A DNA stretch of 64,000 nt from Trogon surrucura (Eukaryota; Chordata; Aves; Trogoniformes; Trogonidae). The notes under the pieces were generated by a model. That model worked only from the letters and a program-made list of their open reading frames with translations. It was not told the origin of the DNA and ran no database searches. A program made the translations under genes and the position numbers. Shown in pieces: positions 1 through 11,100 of the stretch. Position 1 is the stretch's first letter; every line of letters begins with the position of its first letter. The stretch lies in assembly GCA_020746105.1 (NCBI GenBank), contig CM036631.1, positions 15,349,058-15,413,057 on the forward strand, read 5' to 3'.

Positions 1-429
1 TTTTAAAACACTAGCAAGTATTGATTTGTTCTAGTGATATTATACTGAATTAAATAATCCAGAGCAAATTCGGGATGAACTACCTTTCTAGGAGAACCCT
101 AACCTTACGTGATCTCCTCTGAGATGAGACAGTCTCTGTCTTTGTTGTGAAGGAACACCCAAGGGTATTTCTCTGTGGACCACCCGCCTCGAAACATCCT
201 CATGAACACCAAAAGCCTCAGTGTCACACAACACTATCTAATTTCTCCAACAACACTAATTTCTCCTTAGCACGAAGAGCTCTACAAGGCTTATTGAGCC
301 CTCTCAGTTTTCATACATTTCTGCTTTGAAATGCAACCTCAGATGGATCCAGCAGGCATCAGCTGTACGCAAAAATAAAATAAATAATCCAAACAAAAAA
401 ATCTATCCCAACTCTAAAAAAGAGAACAA
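1..429. other. AT-rich sequence downstream of LMO2, no gene seen
   Basis: No open frame with coding character, no recognisable repeat and no RNA gene. It is AT-rich, as expected for 3' flank; the far end of the LMO2 3' UTR could extend into it. Confidence 0.5.
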
Positions 430-1218
430 CACTCAAATCTTCCATTATTTTTATTAAAGCTGCAGAGTCTTACTACACACGACAAATATTTTATTGATAT
501 AATCTAAGTTAATAAAATAGTTGAACAACTCTTTAGATTTATATTTGTATAGAAATGATCTGTGGAACATCTCATCTTGAAACAGCAGTGCCTGGAAACA
601 ACTATTCAGCAGGATTGGTTTTTTTTAAAGAGTTTGGGACTAGAGGATGCACTGTTCATTCTCAAAGGAAAAAAAAAAATGTCCATGCAAAACTAACCCT
701 CACCCTCCTCCCGCTTTCTCTCCCACCCAAAGTGTAAGGCTGTAGAGAATGACCGTAAAAGTGATGGCCCCGTTCTTCCAGCATTCTTCCTCGTGGCTAC
801 ATTAGGAGCGGTCACCTAAACCCAGTAACTAGAACAAGACGAAAAGAAAACTCAACTGCACGATCCTGGTCTGGAGGTGACAAAGTCGTAACAGCTCTTT
901 ACAGAAGTCCCTACTCTTTCTCCAGTTACGGGAAGTCGTAATCGCGTCGCGTGGGTTCCCCAACTCGCGCCTACACGGCAGATGTCAGTTCTTGCCCGCG
1001 CGCCTTTGTTAAGAGAGGTCAGTCTATCTACTATTGCTTTGCTCTCCCTTCTTCACCTACGTGTGTTTTAGATTCTGCGTAGCACTGCCTGCAAAGGGCC
1101 GACTCCGTGGTATTTCCCCCTCACTCCAGACAAAGCTCAGGTGATGTTCTCCTCGCTGCAGCTGTGCATCCGTGTCGCCCGTGAGATGTCTCTTACAGAC
1201 TACGGAGGCGTGTCTTTG
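430..1218 (-). other. LMO2: LMO2 3' untranslated region (predicted extent)
   Basis: Non-coding sequence directly after the LMO2 stop. On the minus strand two AATAAA signals occur at 495-490 and 455-450, followed by a T-rich stretch, so cleavage is most likely around 430-475. This gives a 3' UTR of about 0.75-0.8 kb. The extent is inferred; a more distal site beyond the window is possible. Confidence 0.6.
450..495 (-). terminator. LMO2: Tandem AATAAA polyadenylation signals of LMO2
   Basis: Two exact AATAAA hexamers (complement of tttatt at 490-495 and 450-455), 40 bp apart and about 725-770 bp after the stop codon, with T-rich sequence just downstream. Which one is used cannot be told from sequence. 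Confidence 0.55.
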
Positions 1219-1438
1219 CTAGATCATTCCGTTTATCTTAGTCCACTCGTAGATGTCCTGTTCACATACTATGTCCGAGTTGATGAGGAGGTATCTGTCC
1301 CCAACGCAGAAATGTTTCTGGCAGGCAGCACATTTGAAGCATTCGAGGTGATACACTTTGTCCTTCACCCGCATGGTCATCTCGTAAGCCCGGATTCGCT
1401 TGTCGCAGGAGGCGCAGAGGCCGTCTTGGCCAAAGAGC
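1219..1438 (-). CDS. LMO2: LMO2 terminal coding exon (LIM2, stop)
   Basis: The acceptor TTCTAG ends at 1439. The 220 bases complete Arg86 and encode LFGQDGLC through the C-terminal KINGMI, then TAG at 1221-1219. The second LIM domain is intact: C94/C97/H116/C119 and C122/C125/C144/D147. A plus-strand open frame across the same bases is a shadow. Confidence 0.96.
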
Positions 1439-4400
1439 CTAGAACGACAACAGCAGAGAAGTAAGCAGAGCTCCTTAGCTGGGAGGATGGGAAAAAAACC
1501 AAATCAAAACAGGAACACAGCACCAGTGCCTGGATCCATTAGCCACAGCGTTGCCAAGTTAGCCAGAGGGCGCATGGAAAGCTGCCGAGCAACTTTGCCA
1601 TGCCAGGAACCGAAGGAGAAAGTCCAAGGTCCTCACCTATTTTCAATATAATTGACTTCTCTGGTCAACGGTCTCATCCTGAGTTGCTCAGCAGCTTCAG
1701 GAGGAGTAAAGGAGCACAAAGTTGTGCTGTGCTGCTTCCACTTCTGTGATTAATAGAAATTACCCTTCCCTTGATAAGTTGTGCAGCTTCAGCTGCCGCT
1801 ACTGCAGTTTACAGAAAGGCACGTCTAAGACTCCTGTTCCTCCTGTTGTTGCCTCCACGTTGGAGATTCTTTCAAACCCAGACATTCCTACAGCCATGAA
1901 GTCACTCCTGCTGGGTTTCAGAAAGATACATACTAAGACCTTCTAGATACCTAGGCTGGCCCAAACAACTCCGTGATGTGGACTGCTCTTTAATCCACAT
2001 GGAGAAACCCTGCTGAGATGGTGGTGGTGTTGGCCATCAAAAGGAATGCACTAGGTGTGTTACGTCCTGCTGCTCAGCTGGAGCAAGCTGTGTGGGAACA
2101 CCAGCCTTTCATGCTGTCTGCTGGCTACAGAATCATTAATAAATGAGCAGGAATATATTATTTTTTTTTTTGTCTTATAAGGGAGGAGAAATACTACATA
2201 TGATTTGTTCAAAGTGCACACCTATTGAGTTTCTCTTCTGACTTTCCATAGTAATCCTGGAAAAAGTTTTTCCACCTCCTACACTTTTCCGACACGTGGT
2301 GTGCCTGCTTCTTTAGCCTCTTCTGAACTGGAAAAAGGATGCCTACGAAATTAAGAGACCTTTAGGGGGAAAAGACATCAGTTCTTTCGTTTACCAGGAG
2401 ATGTCAGTGTTTACTTCTGCCCAACCAAAGGAGTTCTACGGTTACACAGAGGCTGCAAAACGGTTAATTAACGAGGGAAGGTATTACATGTTGCATTACT
2501 AAATAGGTAAAACGTTGACTTTCACTGCAAGAAAATATATTAATTGTATTGCCATACTTGCCGTTGCTTCCATTTTAAGATGAAAAGCATTTGGAAAGTG
2601 GAATTAACACTGGATCAGTGCTGGCCTGTTGTGGCTGTGGAGTATTTACAAGCGGTCCCGTTAGCAGAAATCACTTCTTAGTTTCTGCTCAGCAAAATTC
2701 CCATCGGTAAAGGTCAGGGACACCAAAATTACGAAATCCACTGAAATTTTGGCTTAGTTTTTGATTGGTAGGTAAATTAGCCTTCAGTAAGGCAGCTGAA
2801 AGAATCTCTTACAGAGCTGCTGTTACCACATCAGGGAAATGGTTTGAATTCAGTTCCCTTGGATACCGTGTTCTGAAATGAGAGAACTAAACGATTTTTC
2901 ATCAGTCGCTGATCTTGGCACGTGGTTTTACACACCTTTCAGCTCCGAGGCAGTGCTTGGGGAAGCACAGGACTTCTTAAAAACATCCACGGGAACAAGT
3001 TCATTGTCAGCAAGTGCTGAAACTCATCCCCTTTTCCCAATTTCTACTTGCCAGAATGCCACGCAGACACTGCGTGGTTCCCCTGGAGCCATCAGGTTAT
3101 GTCGGCGTAGATCGATGGATGCCGATGCCCCCAAAGCCCTAGGAGTTCTTACCACATTCTTCACATTTTCAAATAATTCTCTTGTGCCCATAACACGTAG
3201 CAATATTTTAATTTTCATTGAAAAAAATGCTGTTGGTTTGGGGTTTTTTTTTCCAACAAGATTTTTAAGATTTCACCTATAAACAACTCTCCACAGAATC
3301 ACGGAGGGACAAAATGACAGGGGTTGGAAGGGACCTCTGAAGATCGTCTAGTCCAGCGCCCCTACCAGAGCAGGATCACCTAGAGTAGATCACACTAAGT
3401 GATCTCTTACAGACAACCTCTGGATAAGAACCCCAGCAGTACCAGAAAGCATCTGTGCACAAACCCTGAAAATATGAGAGTCCATATTGTAAACCTGGGC
3501 TTGCAACCATGCTACAACCGTGACTGCTGACAGGCTTTACGTTCAAGAGTAACCAAAAATCAAATTTTTTTTCCAGTTCTTCGCTCGCTAGCTGTACTAA
3601 CTAAGCAAGCGGTGGGAAGAAGGGGAGTGAGGGAAGAAGAAATACCTGAGATAGTCTCTTCTGCAGAGTTTTCTGCCCAGCTTGTAATACAACCGTCTCC
3701 CCACTTCTCCGAGCCTGCAGCCGCACAGGTCGCAGCTGAGGCAGTCTTCGTGCCAGTACTGGTCGATGGCTTTCAGGAAATAGCGGTCGCCGATGTTCTG
3801 CTGGCAACCGCCGCATGTCAGCAGCGACGGGGGAATTTGCAGGACTTCGTCCACTGGCTCCCTGGGGGAAGGAAAGAAGCGTTGGAGAAGGAAAATGTAC
3901 CTGGAAAGCATCCACTTGAGAGGAAGGAAAAATGAAACAAAACACAAGGTTGGTCGTGTTAGAAAGGGGATTACAGCCTCATTTTGTAATCCCGGCAGAG
4001 TAAATGATTTATGTCCTTTGCCATGAGAGGGAGCAGGACTTCACTCTTCTGCTTTAAAAGAAAAAACACAACAATCCCTACACAATTAAAACATAAGGTG
4101 TTAATAAAAGTATACGAAAACTTGCTATTTTTTTTTTCTTTTGAGAATAATGCATAAACATGACAATCCCCGTATCACCCGTGTGTATTCAGAACTGTAA
4201 AGGCATCTACTACTTTCGTAGGACATTGGTGTCTGTGTAAGACACATCATTTTTCTTCTGCTGGCCAGAACATGAATTGCTCAGTCATGTGTCTCAAGCC
4301 AAGCAGCTCTTACAACAGAAACACCTTTCCCATGACATGATTCTTGCATAATTAAGGACTACGCTTTTTCAAAAGCGCATTCAGAAAGCTGCCTGGATTC

Positions 4401-7400
4401 ACCGTTTCATAGAAATGCTGGGTGCGTTTAGGCAGACTGACAAATGCCAACAGCTACAAAGCTCTTACTATATTCTTCACATTTTCAAACAATTCTGGGT
4501 TATCCACGATGCGTAGCAATTTTTTTGTTTCCACTCCAAAAAAATGCACCTTTTTCCCCAAAAGATTTTAAAGATTTACGTAGCAACAGCTCTTAAGTGA
4601 CCTCAACAACACAGACAACCCCTGGATTTACCCCTAATATACTGAAGGACCCCAGCAGTGCCACAAAACCATCTGCGCACGAACCCCAAAATAGATGAGC
4701 CCATATTGTAAACCTGAGCTTGGAAGCTTTGGCTGGAAGCAAAGGGAATTTCTGTCTCACCAGGGGCTGAAGGACTAGAAAAGGCACCCGAGGGATTTTA
4801 CATGCAGTCAGCTTTCCGTTGGGAAATGTAAACTTGGGTCTGAGGGTGTCATTTCTCTGAACAAGGAATAAATACAACAGACGAGACTGTTGCCCAACAG
4901 TTTTGCAGCTGTTTTTAACAGAGGCAGAATTTTACCTCATGTTACTTTTTTCCCCTCAGCTGAGGACAGGAATCCCTTGGGATGGGTCTATGCCAGCGGA
5001 GCTCAAACAATTATTTGGGATTTACACATCCCTGCATGGAAAGCGGCACAAACCTTTATCGTGGTATTAGCACTGAACTATTCATGCACCGGATTTTTTC
5101 CCCCCTTTTTAAAAAGCACTGACATCCAGGATGGTTCCGGTAATACTTGAGGATAAAGCAAGAATTTTCTTCAAAGATGCTTTCTGCAGGAATTCTCCTC
5201 TTTGCCTTTTTGTGCAATTTTACAAATTTTATTTGCTATCAGATCAATTGTTTAAGCACCTGCTTCACTTTAAACCTGTGGCTAGCGGCAAGGAAGGCAT
5301 CTGATTGCGTATTTATGCTTCGCCGGATGATGACCGAGGTGCTCAATATCTGCTGGAGTTAGTGGGTTTTTGCTCAATATCTGCTAGAGTTAGTGGGTTT
5401 TTGCTCATTATCTGCTAGAGGTAGTGGGTTTTTGCTCATTATCTGCTAGAGGTAGTGGGTTTTTGCTCATTATCTGCTAGAGGTAGTGGGGTTTTGCTCA
5501 ATATCTGCTAGAGTTAGTGGGTTTTTGCTCTAGCCCAGTCCCTCAGCACTTTGTTTCTGTCCGTGGTCTGTCCTCCCTGAGGCTGGTGGGGGCAGACGAG
5601 ACCCTACACAGATGGAGAAGGATCAGGCTGCTCCGTTTCCAGCAGGCAACGGCAAAACATCACATTGCTACTGCTTAGTTACTGGGTCAGCAGTTTTCTG
5701 GGCAAAAATTACTTTCTTCAGCAGGGAGAGATGACCGCTGGTGAAGAACTTCCGTGCTGAGAAACCAATTTTGCAGTTTTAATTTAGGCGAGCTGAGCCC
5801 AAAGATACTATCTGATTCTGTTCTGTTCTGGGTTTCACTCTTCTAAGGTTAAACTGCTGCGCCTTGCAAGTTGCATCATAACATCCCTCTCCTACCAGCT
5901 CTCCGGCCTGTGAGTTTTTCTTGAAATCATGGGAAACTCTGCACGGGTTTAAGCCGTACTTTCCCCAAGTTTATTCTTTTGAGCCCCATACTCCCTTTTC
6001 TAACTTGTGGGCTCCGCTCTCACGAGTTCAAAGAGCTTTCCAGCTGAAGGCAATGCACATTATTATCCTTTATTATCCATTATTTGAAACTTCAGATGTA
6101 CCCTGAAATATTTCATCTTACGAGCTTTGAGGAATCACAAGCCAGGTTTCTCTGAAAGCCCTGACCTCCGGAACAGCCTGGCGGATGTTTACGCAGACCA
6201 GAATTGCTGCTTTACGCATTAGCTTTTTGATGTCCATAGATTTCTAACGCAGCGCTTAAGTCACTAGAAAGTAGGTAAATAAATAAAGATTACTAAAACT
6301 TTGCAGTTGAAACCTGGACATTGTATACCTAGGAGCTTGAATTATCGTTTCTTAAAAACCAGTACAAAATAAGAGAAAATGTAACATATAAGACATCAGA
6401 TGTGACACACGGAATGAATTGATTTAATCTCCAAAAGAAACAGTTCCCATGCGTTCACTCTGGCCTTCAAGCGACGGCATTTTTAGTATCTTACAGGAAA
6501 CAAGCCACAAATGACTCAAGTTTGCTAAGAGCAATGTTTTAAAGCATTATCTGAAAATGGAGATTTTGTGATTTTTTTTTTTTCTCTCTCTTATCATGAT
6601 TCCAGACAAGCATAACCACAATTACTAGCGTGGACAGAGCTGTAATGACTCTGGTTTTATGCAGTTACCGTGCCTCTCGCCAGCGGGATGCCCGGGTGTG
6701 CCGGAGGGATGGGCGAGCTGCGGAGCCCCAACGCCTGCGTCAGGACACAAGAGCTGGTCCCTTCCCCGAGTGGGAAACCCACGGAGGGAAATTCTCATCT
6801 TCTCCATGCCGTCAATCAATTCTCTACTGGGCCTTTACAGAACACCCAGCCCCCACCAAAGCAGTTTAGACAAGCTCTTGAAAGTTGCATTATGAAAATG
6901 TGGAAGTTGGGCACCTGCAGATAACAGCTCTGACCTTTCGCTATAATGGGCTGCAGCAAATTGGGCAGATCAAAGACGGGTCCCTCCGAATGAAAAACAC
7001 CTTCCGAGCCAGGAAAAAAAAAAATCCAAACATCTTCGCATCTGGAAAAGGACATCCTCTCCTTCTTGCCCGAGCCGTTCCCAGCACCCCAGGCTCGGAT
7101 GCGCGGGTGGAAAATGCCCTGCCCGGGAACGGGGCTACCGGAGCCTGCTCCCGGCTGCTCTTTCTTATAACTTGGGGAGCTCTCAGCAACCTACACTCCC
7201 ACCTCCGGCCCCCTCTCGCCCCCCGGGGTCTCCGCCCGCAGTGCTGGGGCTGCGGAGGCTGGGGTAGCCCGGTGCCGGTGCCCGGTGCCCGATGCCCTGT
7301 GCCCGGTGCGGCTCTCGGCTCCGCCGGCGCTGCCAGGCGGGGAGAGGAGGAGGAAGAGGAGGAGGGGGATTAGGAACGATGGAGGTTTCTGCCGAGCCCC

Positions 7401-7602
7401 CCACTCCCCCTCCCCGCCGCCGGGAAGGGGCTGCCGGGCACACAATGCCAGTGGCAGTCAAGTGGCTCCGGTGGGGGGGATGAGTGGCCATCGAAAAGCT
7501 CCCGGAGAAGGGGGGAACACACACACAGGCGCGGGCAGGGAAGAAAAAAGAGGCCACTTACTCGGAAGGATCGAGGCTTTTCCTCTCGATGGCCGATGAC
7601 AT
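1219..7602 (-). CDS. LMO2: LIM domain only 2 (rhombotin-2), complete three-exon coding region
   Basis: Join of complement 7602-7562, 3861-3646 and 1438-1219 gives 477 nt, that is 158 codons plus TAG, the length of the canonical LMO2 protein. Both introns have GT...AG ends and phase-2 junctions that restore Glu14 and Arg86. The product is almost nothing but two LIM domains. LIM1 ligands are C30, C33, H51, C54, C57, C60, C80 and D83; LIM2 ligands are C94, C97, H116, C119, C122, C125, C144 and D147. All 16 are present. Known for the family: LMO2 does not bind DNA itself but bridges TAL1/E-protein, GATA1/2 and LDB1 in the nucleus of haematopoietic stem/progenitor and endothelial cells, and its ectopic expression drives T-cell leukaemia. 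The start is the MSSAIERK methionine of the proximal-promoter isoform. No frameshift or missing ligand is seen. Confidence 0.97.
3120..3512. repeat. Local duplication, copy A (LMO2 intron 2)
   Basis: Aligns in the same orientation to 4437-4735. Shared blocks include 'attcttcacattttcaaa' at 3157 and 4471, 'cgtagcaat' then a T-run then 'aaaaaaatgc', 'agattt' and 'aacaactct/aacagctct', then after the CR1 insertion 'cagacaacc.ctggat', 'accccagcagt', and 'catattgtaaacctg'. By eye identity is moderate, roughly 75-80 percent outside gaps, so the event is old. Confidence 0.75.
3287..3397 (-). mobile_element. CR1 LINE 3'-end fragment
   Basis: In minus orientation it shows the CR1 tail signature: an ACAGAATCACGG block, then GGTTGGAAGGGACCTCTG and the 'ctagtccagcgcccct' block. 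About 110 bp remain, truncated at the 5' end. It sits inside one copy of the intronic duplication and is missing from the other copy, so it inserted after the duplication, or into a sequence of that family. Confidence 0.85.
3646..3861 (-). CDS. LMO2: LMO2 coding exon 2 (LIM1)
   Basis: The acceptor reads CCCCAG ending at 3862 and the donor GTATTT begins at 3645. The 216 bases complete Glu14 and encode residues 15-85 plus two bases of Arg86. They contain the whole first LIM domain: C30-x2-C33, H51-x2-C54, C57-x2-C60 and C80-x2-D83. Longer open frames overlapping this exon on both strands are extensions into intron or shadows. Confidence 0.96.
4437..4735. repeat. Local duplication, copy B (LMO2 intron 1)
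   Basis: Second copy of the block at 3120-3512, lacking the CR1 insertion. The two copies flank LMO2 exon 2, but no second copy of the exon is seen beyond copy B, so the duplicated unit stops short of it. An alternative is that both are members of an unrecognised interspersed repeat family. Confidence 0.75.
5341..5526. repeat. 31 bp minisatellite, six copies
   Basis: Exact period of 31 bp with units starting at 5341, 5372, 5403, 5434, 5465 and 5496, each opening GCTCA(A/T)TATCTGCT and closing with a GTGGG(G/T)TTTT block. Units differ at only a few positions. The period is not a multiple of three, so it is not coding. It lies within LMO2 intron 1. Confidence 0.95.
7562..7602 (-). CDS. LMO2: LMO2 coding exon 1 (start codon)
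   Basis: ATG lies at complement 7602-7600. The 41 coding bases encode [13 protein letters not shown] plus the first two bases of Glu14, followed by a consensus donor GTAAGT beginning at 7561. This short unstructured N-terminus precedes LIM1. The exon sits inside a CpG-rich block, consistent with the proximal LMO2 promoter lying just upstream at higher coordinates. The exon's upstream (5' UTR) edge cannot be fixed from sequence alone. Confidence 0.95.
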
Positions 7603-7751
7603 TGGCAGGGATTGTTCCTTTGTAGCGTGCCGGTGGTGCGCTCTGCCCCCGCTGCCCCCGCACAGGCTGTCTGCTCTCGAAGCCTTGTCACCGGCTGAGT
7701 TCCCCCTCCGCCCCCCAATGACATTCACAGGATTTCCTCCTGCAACACCAC

Positions 7752-7809
7752 AGAGAGAGAGAGAGAAAGAAAGAAAGAGAGGGGAAAAAAAAAAAGAAAA
7801 GAAAAGAAA
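7752..7809. repeat. Polypurine (GA)n/(GAAA)n tract
   Basis: Uninterrupted purines made of (GA)n, (GAAA)n and an A-run, about 150-210 bp upstream of the LMO2 start codon. Tracts of this kind can form triplex (H-) DNA. Confidence 0.9.
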
Positions 7810-7935
7810 TATGGGCTGGGGCTGCTGCTGCCTCTGCCGCTCTCCCGCCGGGCTCTGCCTGCCGGGGCTCTCTAACCTCCCATCCCCGCCGCGCTCCTCC
7901 TGCGCGCCGGCCGGCGGGGCAGCTCCCGCGGCCGC

Positions 7936-7995
7936 GGCTCCTCCGGCTCCGGCTCCTCCGGCTCCGGCTGCTCCGGCTCCGGCTCCTCCGGCTCC
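7936..7995. repeat. GC-rich 15 bp tandem repeat, four copies
   Basis: Four units of GGCTCCTCCGGCTCC with one substitution (unit 3), at 7936, 7951, 7966 and 7981. The period of 15 keeps a frame open and creates a false Ala/Pro-rich ORF on the plus strand. On the minus strand the units are G-rich. Confidence 0.9.
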
Positions 7996-8110
7996 GGCGT
8001 GGGGGAGGAGGCGGCTGCCGCGGCTGCCACCGCTGCCTCAGCCCGGAGCTCCTCCGGCTCCGCTCAGGCTTTCTGCCTGGGCAGCTCCGAACATGCTCCG
8101 GAGGCTGCTG

Positions 8111-11100
8111 GGTGTGCGGCGAATGGGGAGCTCAGCATCACCGCTATTATTATTATTGTTATTACTCCGTGGCTCAGCCCCGGGTCTCTGGTTTCATTTC
8201 CTTTTTCCTGATCACGATTCAAATACAATAGAAGGAAATCACACTTAAAGAGACAGCTGCCCATTTCTTAACTGGACTCCTGGGGATTCAGCCGTGCAAA
8301 CAGCAGCATCACGACTCGCTGGGCTCCTTAAAGAGACAGAGCTGGGGCTCCGCAGAGCCGGGGCTGGGAGCTGACGGTGCATTTTCACGTTGCGAGGGCA
8401 TTTCATAACCCTTCCTGGGCGGGCAGGGGGTGCTCAGGTAGGTAGGTAACCTGAAAACGATCCCCAGAGCTGGGAAAAAAATAACTGCCTGGGTCCGTGT
8501 TACTGGCTTCTTCTCAAGCCCCACGCAGGACCGAAGGGACAGTCACCGTCTCCTCTCCCTCTCCGACATATACAGGCACATGCCCACACACACACACACG
8601 TATTTTCTTACGGCACTCTGAGATCCACAGGTAAAGGACCTACGTGTTATTTTGTTACCTAGGATTCAGCTAAATCGCGTCTCATTTATATCCCCCAGTG
8701 AACATTTACGGGTGTCTGCTTCTACACATCCCCTAGTTCTTGGCGAGCGATATAAACAAATTTATATCTTGACACCGCTTGGTGTTAATGAGCTATAAAA
8801 GCCGGAGAGTGCGAAGTATCGATCTGTAATTAATCACAGAGAAGCTAAAGATGGGAAAGTCTTGCCTGAATCTATTTCGCCTCCCAGCCACCCTTCTCTC
8901 CATCAGCACAGCACATCCCGGAAAGTGCCAGAGTGAAAACTGTGACAGCAATTCCAGCATTTCCCAGTCTCTGTGGCAATAGATCCTGGCCACTGCTGGA
9001 GGCAGAGTTCTGGGTGAGGTGATTGTTTGCCCTGTTAATTCCTTTAAAAACAGTAGGAAAACATCTGTAAGAAAGCACCAGCGAATAGTGGTAGAAATGC
9101 TTCACTTCTATATTAATTCTCCGAAGAGAAATGCATTTGATGTCTATTTTTATGACTGTGCTCTAATTTTTTTTCCGTTTTTTGGCAGCCAGGGATGTAA
9201 TAACTGCAATACATTAATGAGCTCGATTCAAAGATTAGTAATGTCAGCAGAAGGACTGTTGCTCATTTCAAGGGTCTTTGAACTAAGCTCTTGCAATACT
9301 TTAGGGCCATCACTGGTCATTAGAACACGTCGTAGTCTTTAAAAACATTATCTCCGATGTATTTTAAAATGTTACAGTATGACAGTCGCTCTCATTTTTG
9401 TTAAAGGAAAAGGCTCTGTTGTCAGGTTTTCTCAGACAGGGCTGAATTAAATGATAACTATTTAATTTCTGATGCATTTACACTGTGATCAGAAAAGCAA
9501 GATGTAAATCTTTCCAGAAGATTGAATAGCTAAGTGATTGCAAGACCAACCCCCCCACACACCAAAAAACCCCCACATCTGCTAGGAACTTTTCTGTGTT
9601 TTTTTAAAAAAAAAACAGAAATTGGATTTAAACGTGGATCAAAAATATGCATAAGGACTTGAAACATGTTAAGGCAATTCGCAAAAACATTTCCAAGAGC
9701 TTGGTTTCTCCTGGATTTGTGTCTCAAGGTTGAATAAAGTATAAATTCTGAACCAAAGTCATGAGCTAAAAAAAGTGAAAAAAAACCCAGTCAATTTGCT
9801 GGTAGGTAACATAAAAAATGTGTTGCTCCACCATGCTTAATGGGACAGTGCTGGAACTCAATCTGCTCAGACAAAGACTAATCAGAAGACGCGGTGTGAG
9901 GATTAAAGTTTTCAGCGTATCTTGACCAAACCGCAAAGGGCTGCGTTTCAGACTAAGCCCAAACACGACTTTGCAGGACCGAGTGTGGCAGGAGGTGGAT
10001 GGAAGTTGTCGAGAAGCCGTGTCCTGGCCTGACGGGTGTCCACCAAACTACTGTGACATGTTTCATCCCAGCGGCATTTCTGGAAGCACCTTTTTTCGCG
10101 TTTCTGTGCCAGAGTTTAGTGCCGGTTCCCACCTGATTTGCAGTGAAAAGCCCAACAAGAAAGTCCTCACAATGTTAACCACGAGTTGCATGTTTTAACA
10201 CCTTTGGGGAACAAAGACATAGATGTTTCTGGGACAATTCAGTTTTCCTTTATTGGGTTTAGATAGAATAAACTCTCCCTCTGGGCCATGAAACTTGGCA
10301 TTTCCAGCTGAGGACTGTTGTGTCCCACCAGAAAAGATGACCAGTAATCAAGAGAGACTTCTTGTCTTTCCTCTCATCTTGGGCAGGTCCCTTAATACGT
10401 CTGTGCCTCAATTCTCCCATGTGCAAATGTTTACTTCTCTCAGCAGAATCGGCTGTTGATTTACTTTTGCTTCCCGCTGGATAATGTTCCCAAAGACAAA
10501 GCGTTATTCAGCGCTAGAATTGGTGGTGCCGACATTTCCTGAGCAGGGACAAAAAGACCAGTGCTATTTTTAGTGAGGGCTTCTCTTTCCATTGTCCCTT
10601 TCTCTCTGAAGCTGTATTTTCCAGGGCTTTTTAGTGTGGCCTTTTTTTGCGTCCCATTGATCGAACATCCTGAGGGATGAGTTTTGGTTTCAATTAACTT
10701 TTTCTAATAAAGACGACGCCATAGACTAATTCTAGGAGCACGGCTGAGATCAGATCCACCGTTAATAACTGCATTTAGCATTCGGCGTTTGGAATAACTT
10801 GTCATGAGTACGTTGGCCGCACTTTCCCAGGTAGTTCTCAATATCTACATTTGGCGCAAAACTGCATCATCTCCATGAGTGGTGTCACCTAAAGGAGTAG
10901 CTCAACGTGCTTGTTTCCAAAGAATTGTCCTCTCTGAGCATTTCCAGCCTGGTTTTGGAAGGCCATGGGATCACCGTCGTCACCACCATGAAGTTTCAGG
11001 TTGCTCCTACCTTTATTTCTTCAGTATATCGTAGCTTTATTTGTCCTAAACCTTGTGGATATTATTGAAATATTTCAGGCCACCACCCTCGTTTAGGGAA

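Larger units (their letters stand above)
1439..3645 (-). other. LMO2: LMO2 intron 2
   Basis: Bounded by the GT at 3645 and the AG at 1439. It holds one copy of a local duplication (about 3120-3512) and a CR1 fragment within that copy. The rest, 1440-3100, shows no coding exon, no RNA gene and no recognisable repeat. Confidence 0.85.
3862..7561 (-). other. LMO2: LMO2 intron 1
   Basis: Intron between the start exon and the LIM1 exon, from GTAAGT at 7561 to CCCCAG at 3862. It holds duplication copy B, a 31 bp minisatellite, and the CpG-rich flank of the promoter near its 5' end (about 7050-7560). Open frames here lack splice-compatible conservation with any family I recognise. Confidence 0.85.
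7050..8110 (-). promoter_or_regulatory. LMO2: CpG-rich proximal promoter / 5' UTR region of LMO2
   Basis: GC- and CpG-dense block around the start exon. Upstream of the ATG (to the right) are a CCAAT at 7715-7719, an inverted pair of ETS-type GGA(A/T) cores (AGGATTTCCT, 7729-7738), a 58 nt polypurine run (7752-7809) and a 4 x 15 bp GC repeat (7936-7995). LMO2's proximal promoter is known to depend on ETS factors, so the ETS pair is a reasonable candidate. The transcription start is not determinable here. Confidence 0.6.

Noticed and set aside
4890..5362. Second copy of LMO2 exon 2 beyond duplication copy B
   Set aside because: Looked for because the duplication flanks the exon; no LIM-like codons or splice sites are there.
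5341..5526. CRISPR-like array
   Set aside because: Tandem units without spacers in a vertebrate intron; it is a minisatellite.
6885..7373. 162-codon plus-strand ORF ending in poly-Glu
   Set aside because: It lies in the CpG-rich flank of the LMO2 promoter, and the Glu run reflects a purine repeat.
7484..8248. 254-codon plus-strand ORF rich in Ala and Pro
   Set aside because: It lies antisense to the LMO2 start exon in GC-rich sequence. The Ala/Pro run comes from the 15 bp tandem repeat and there is no domain.
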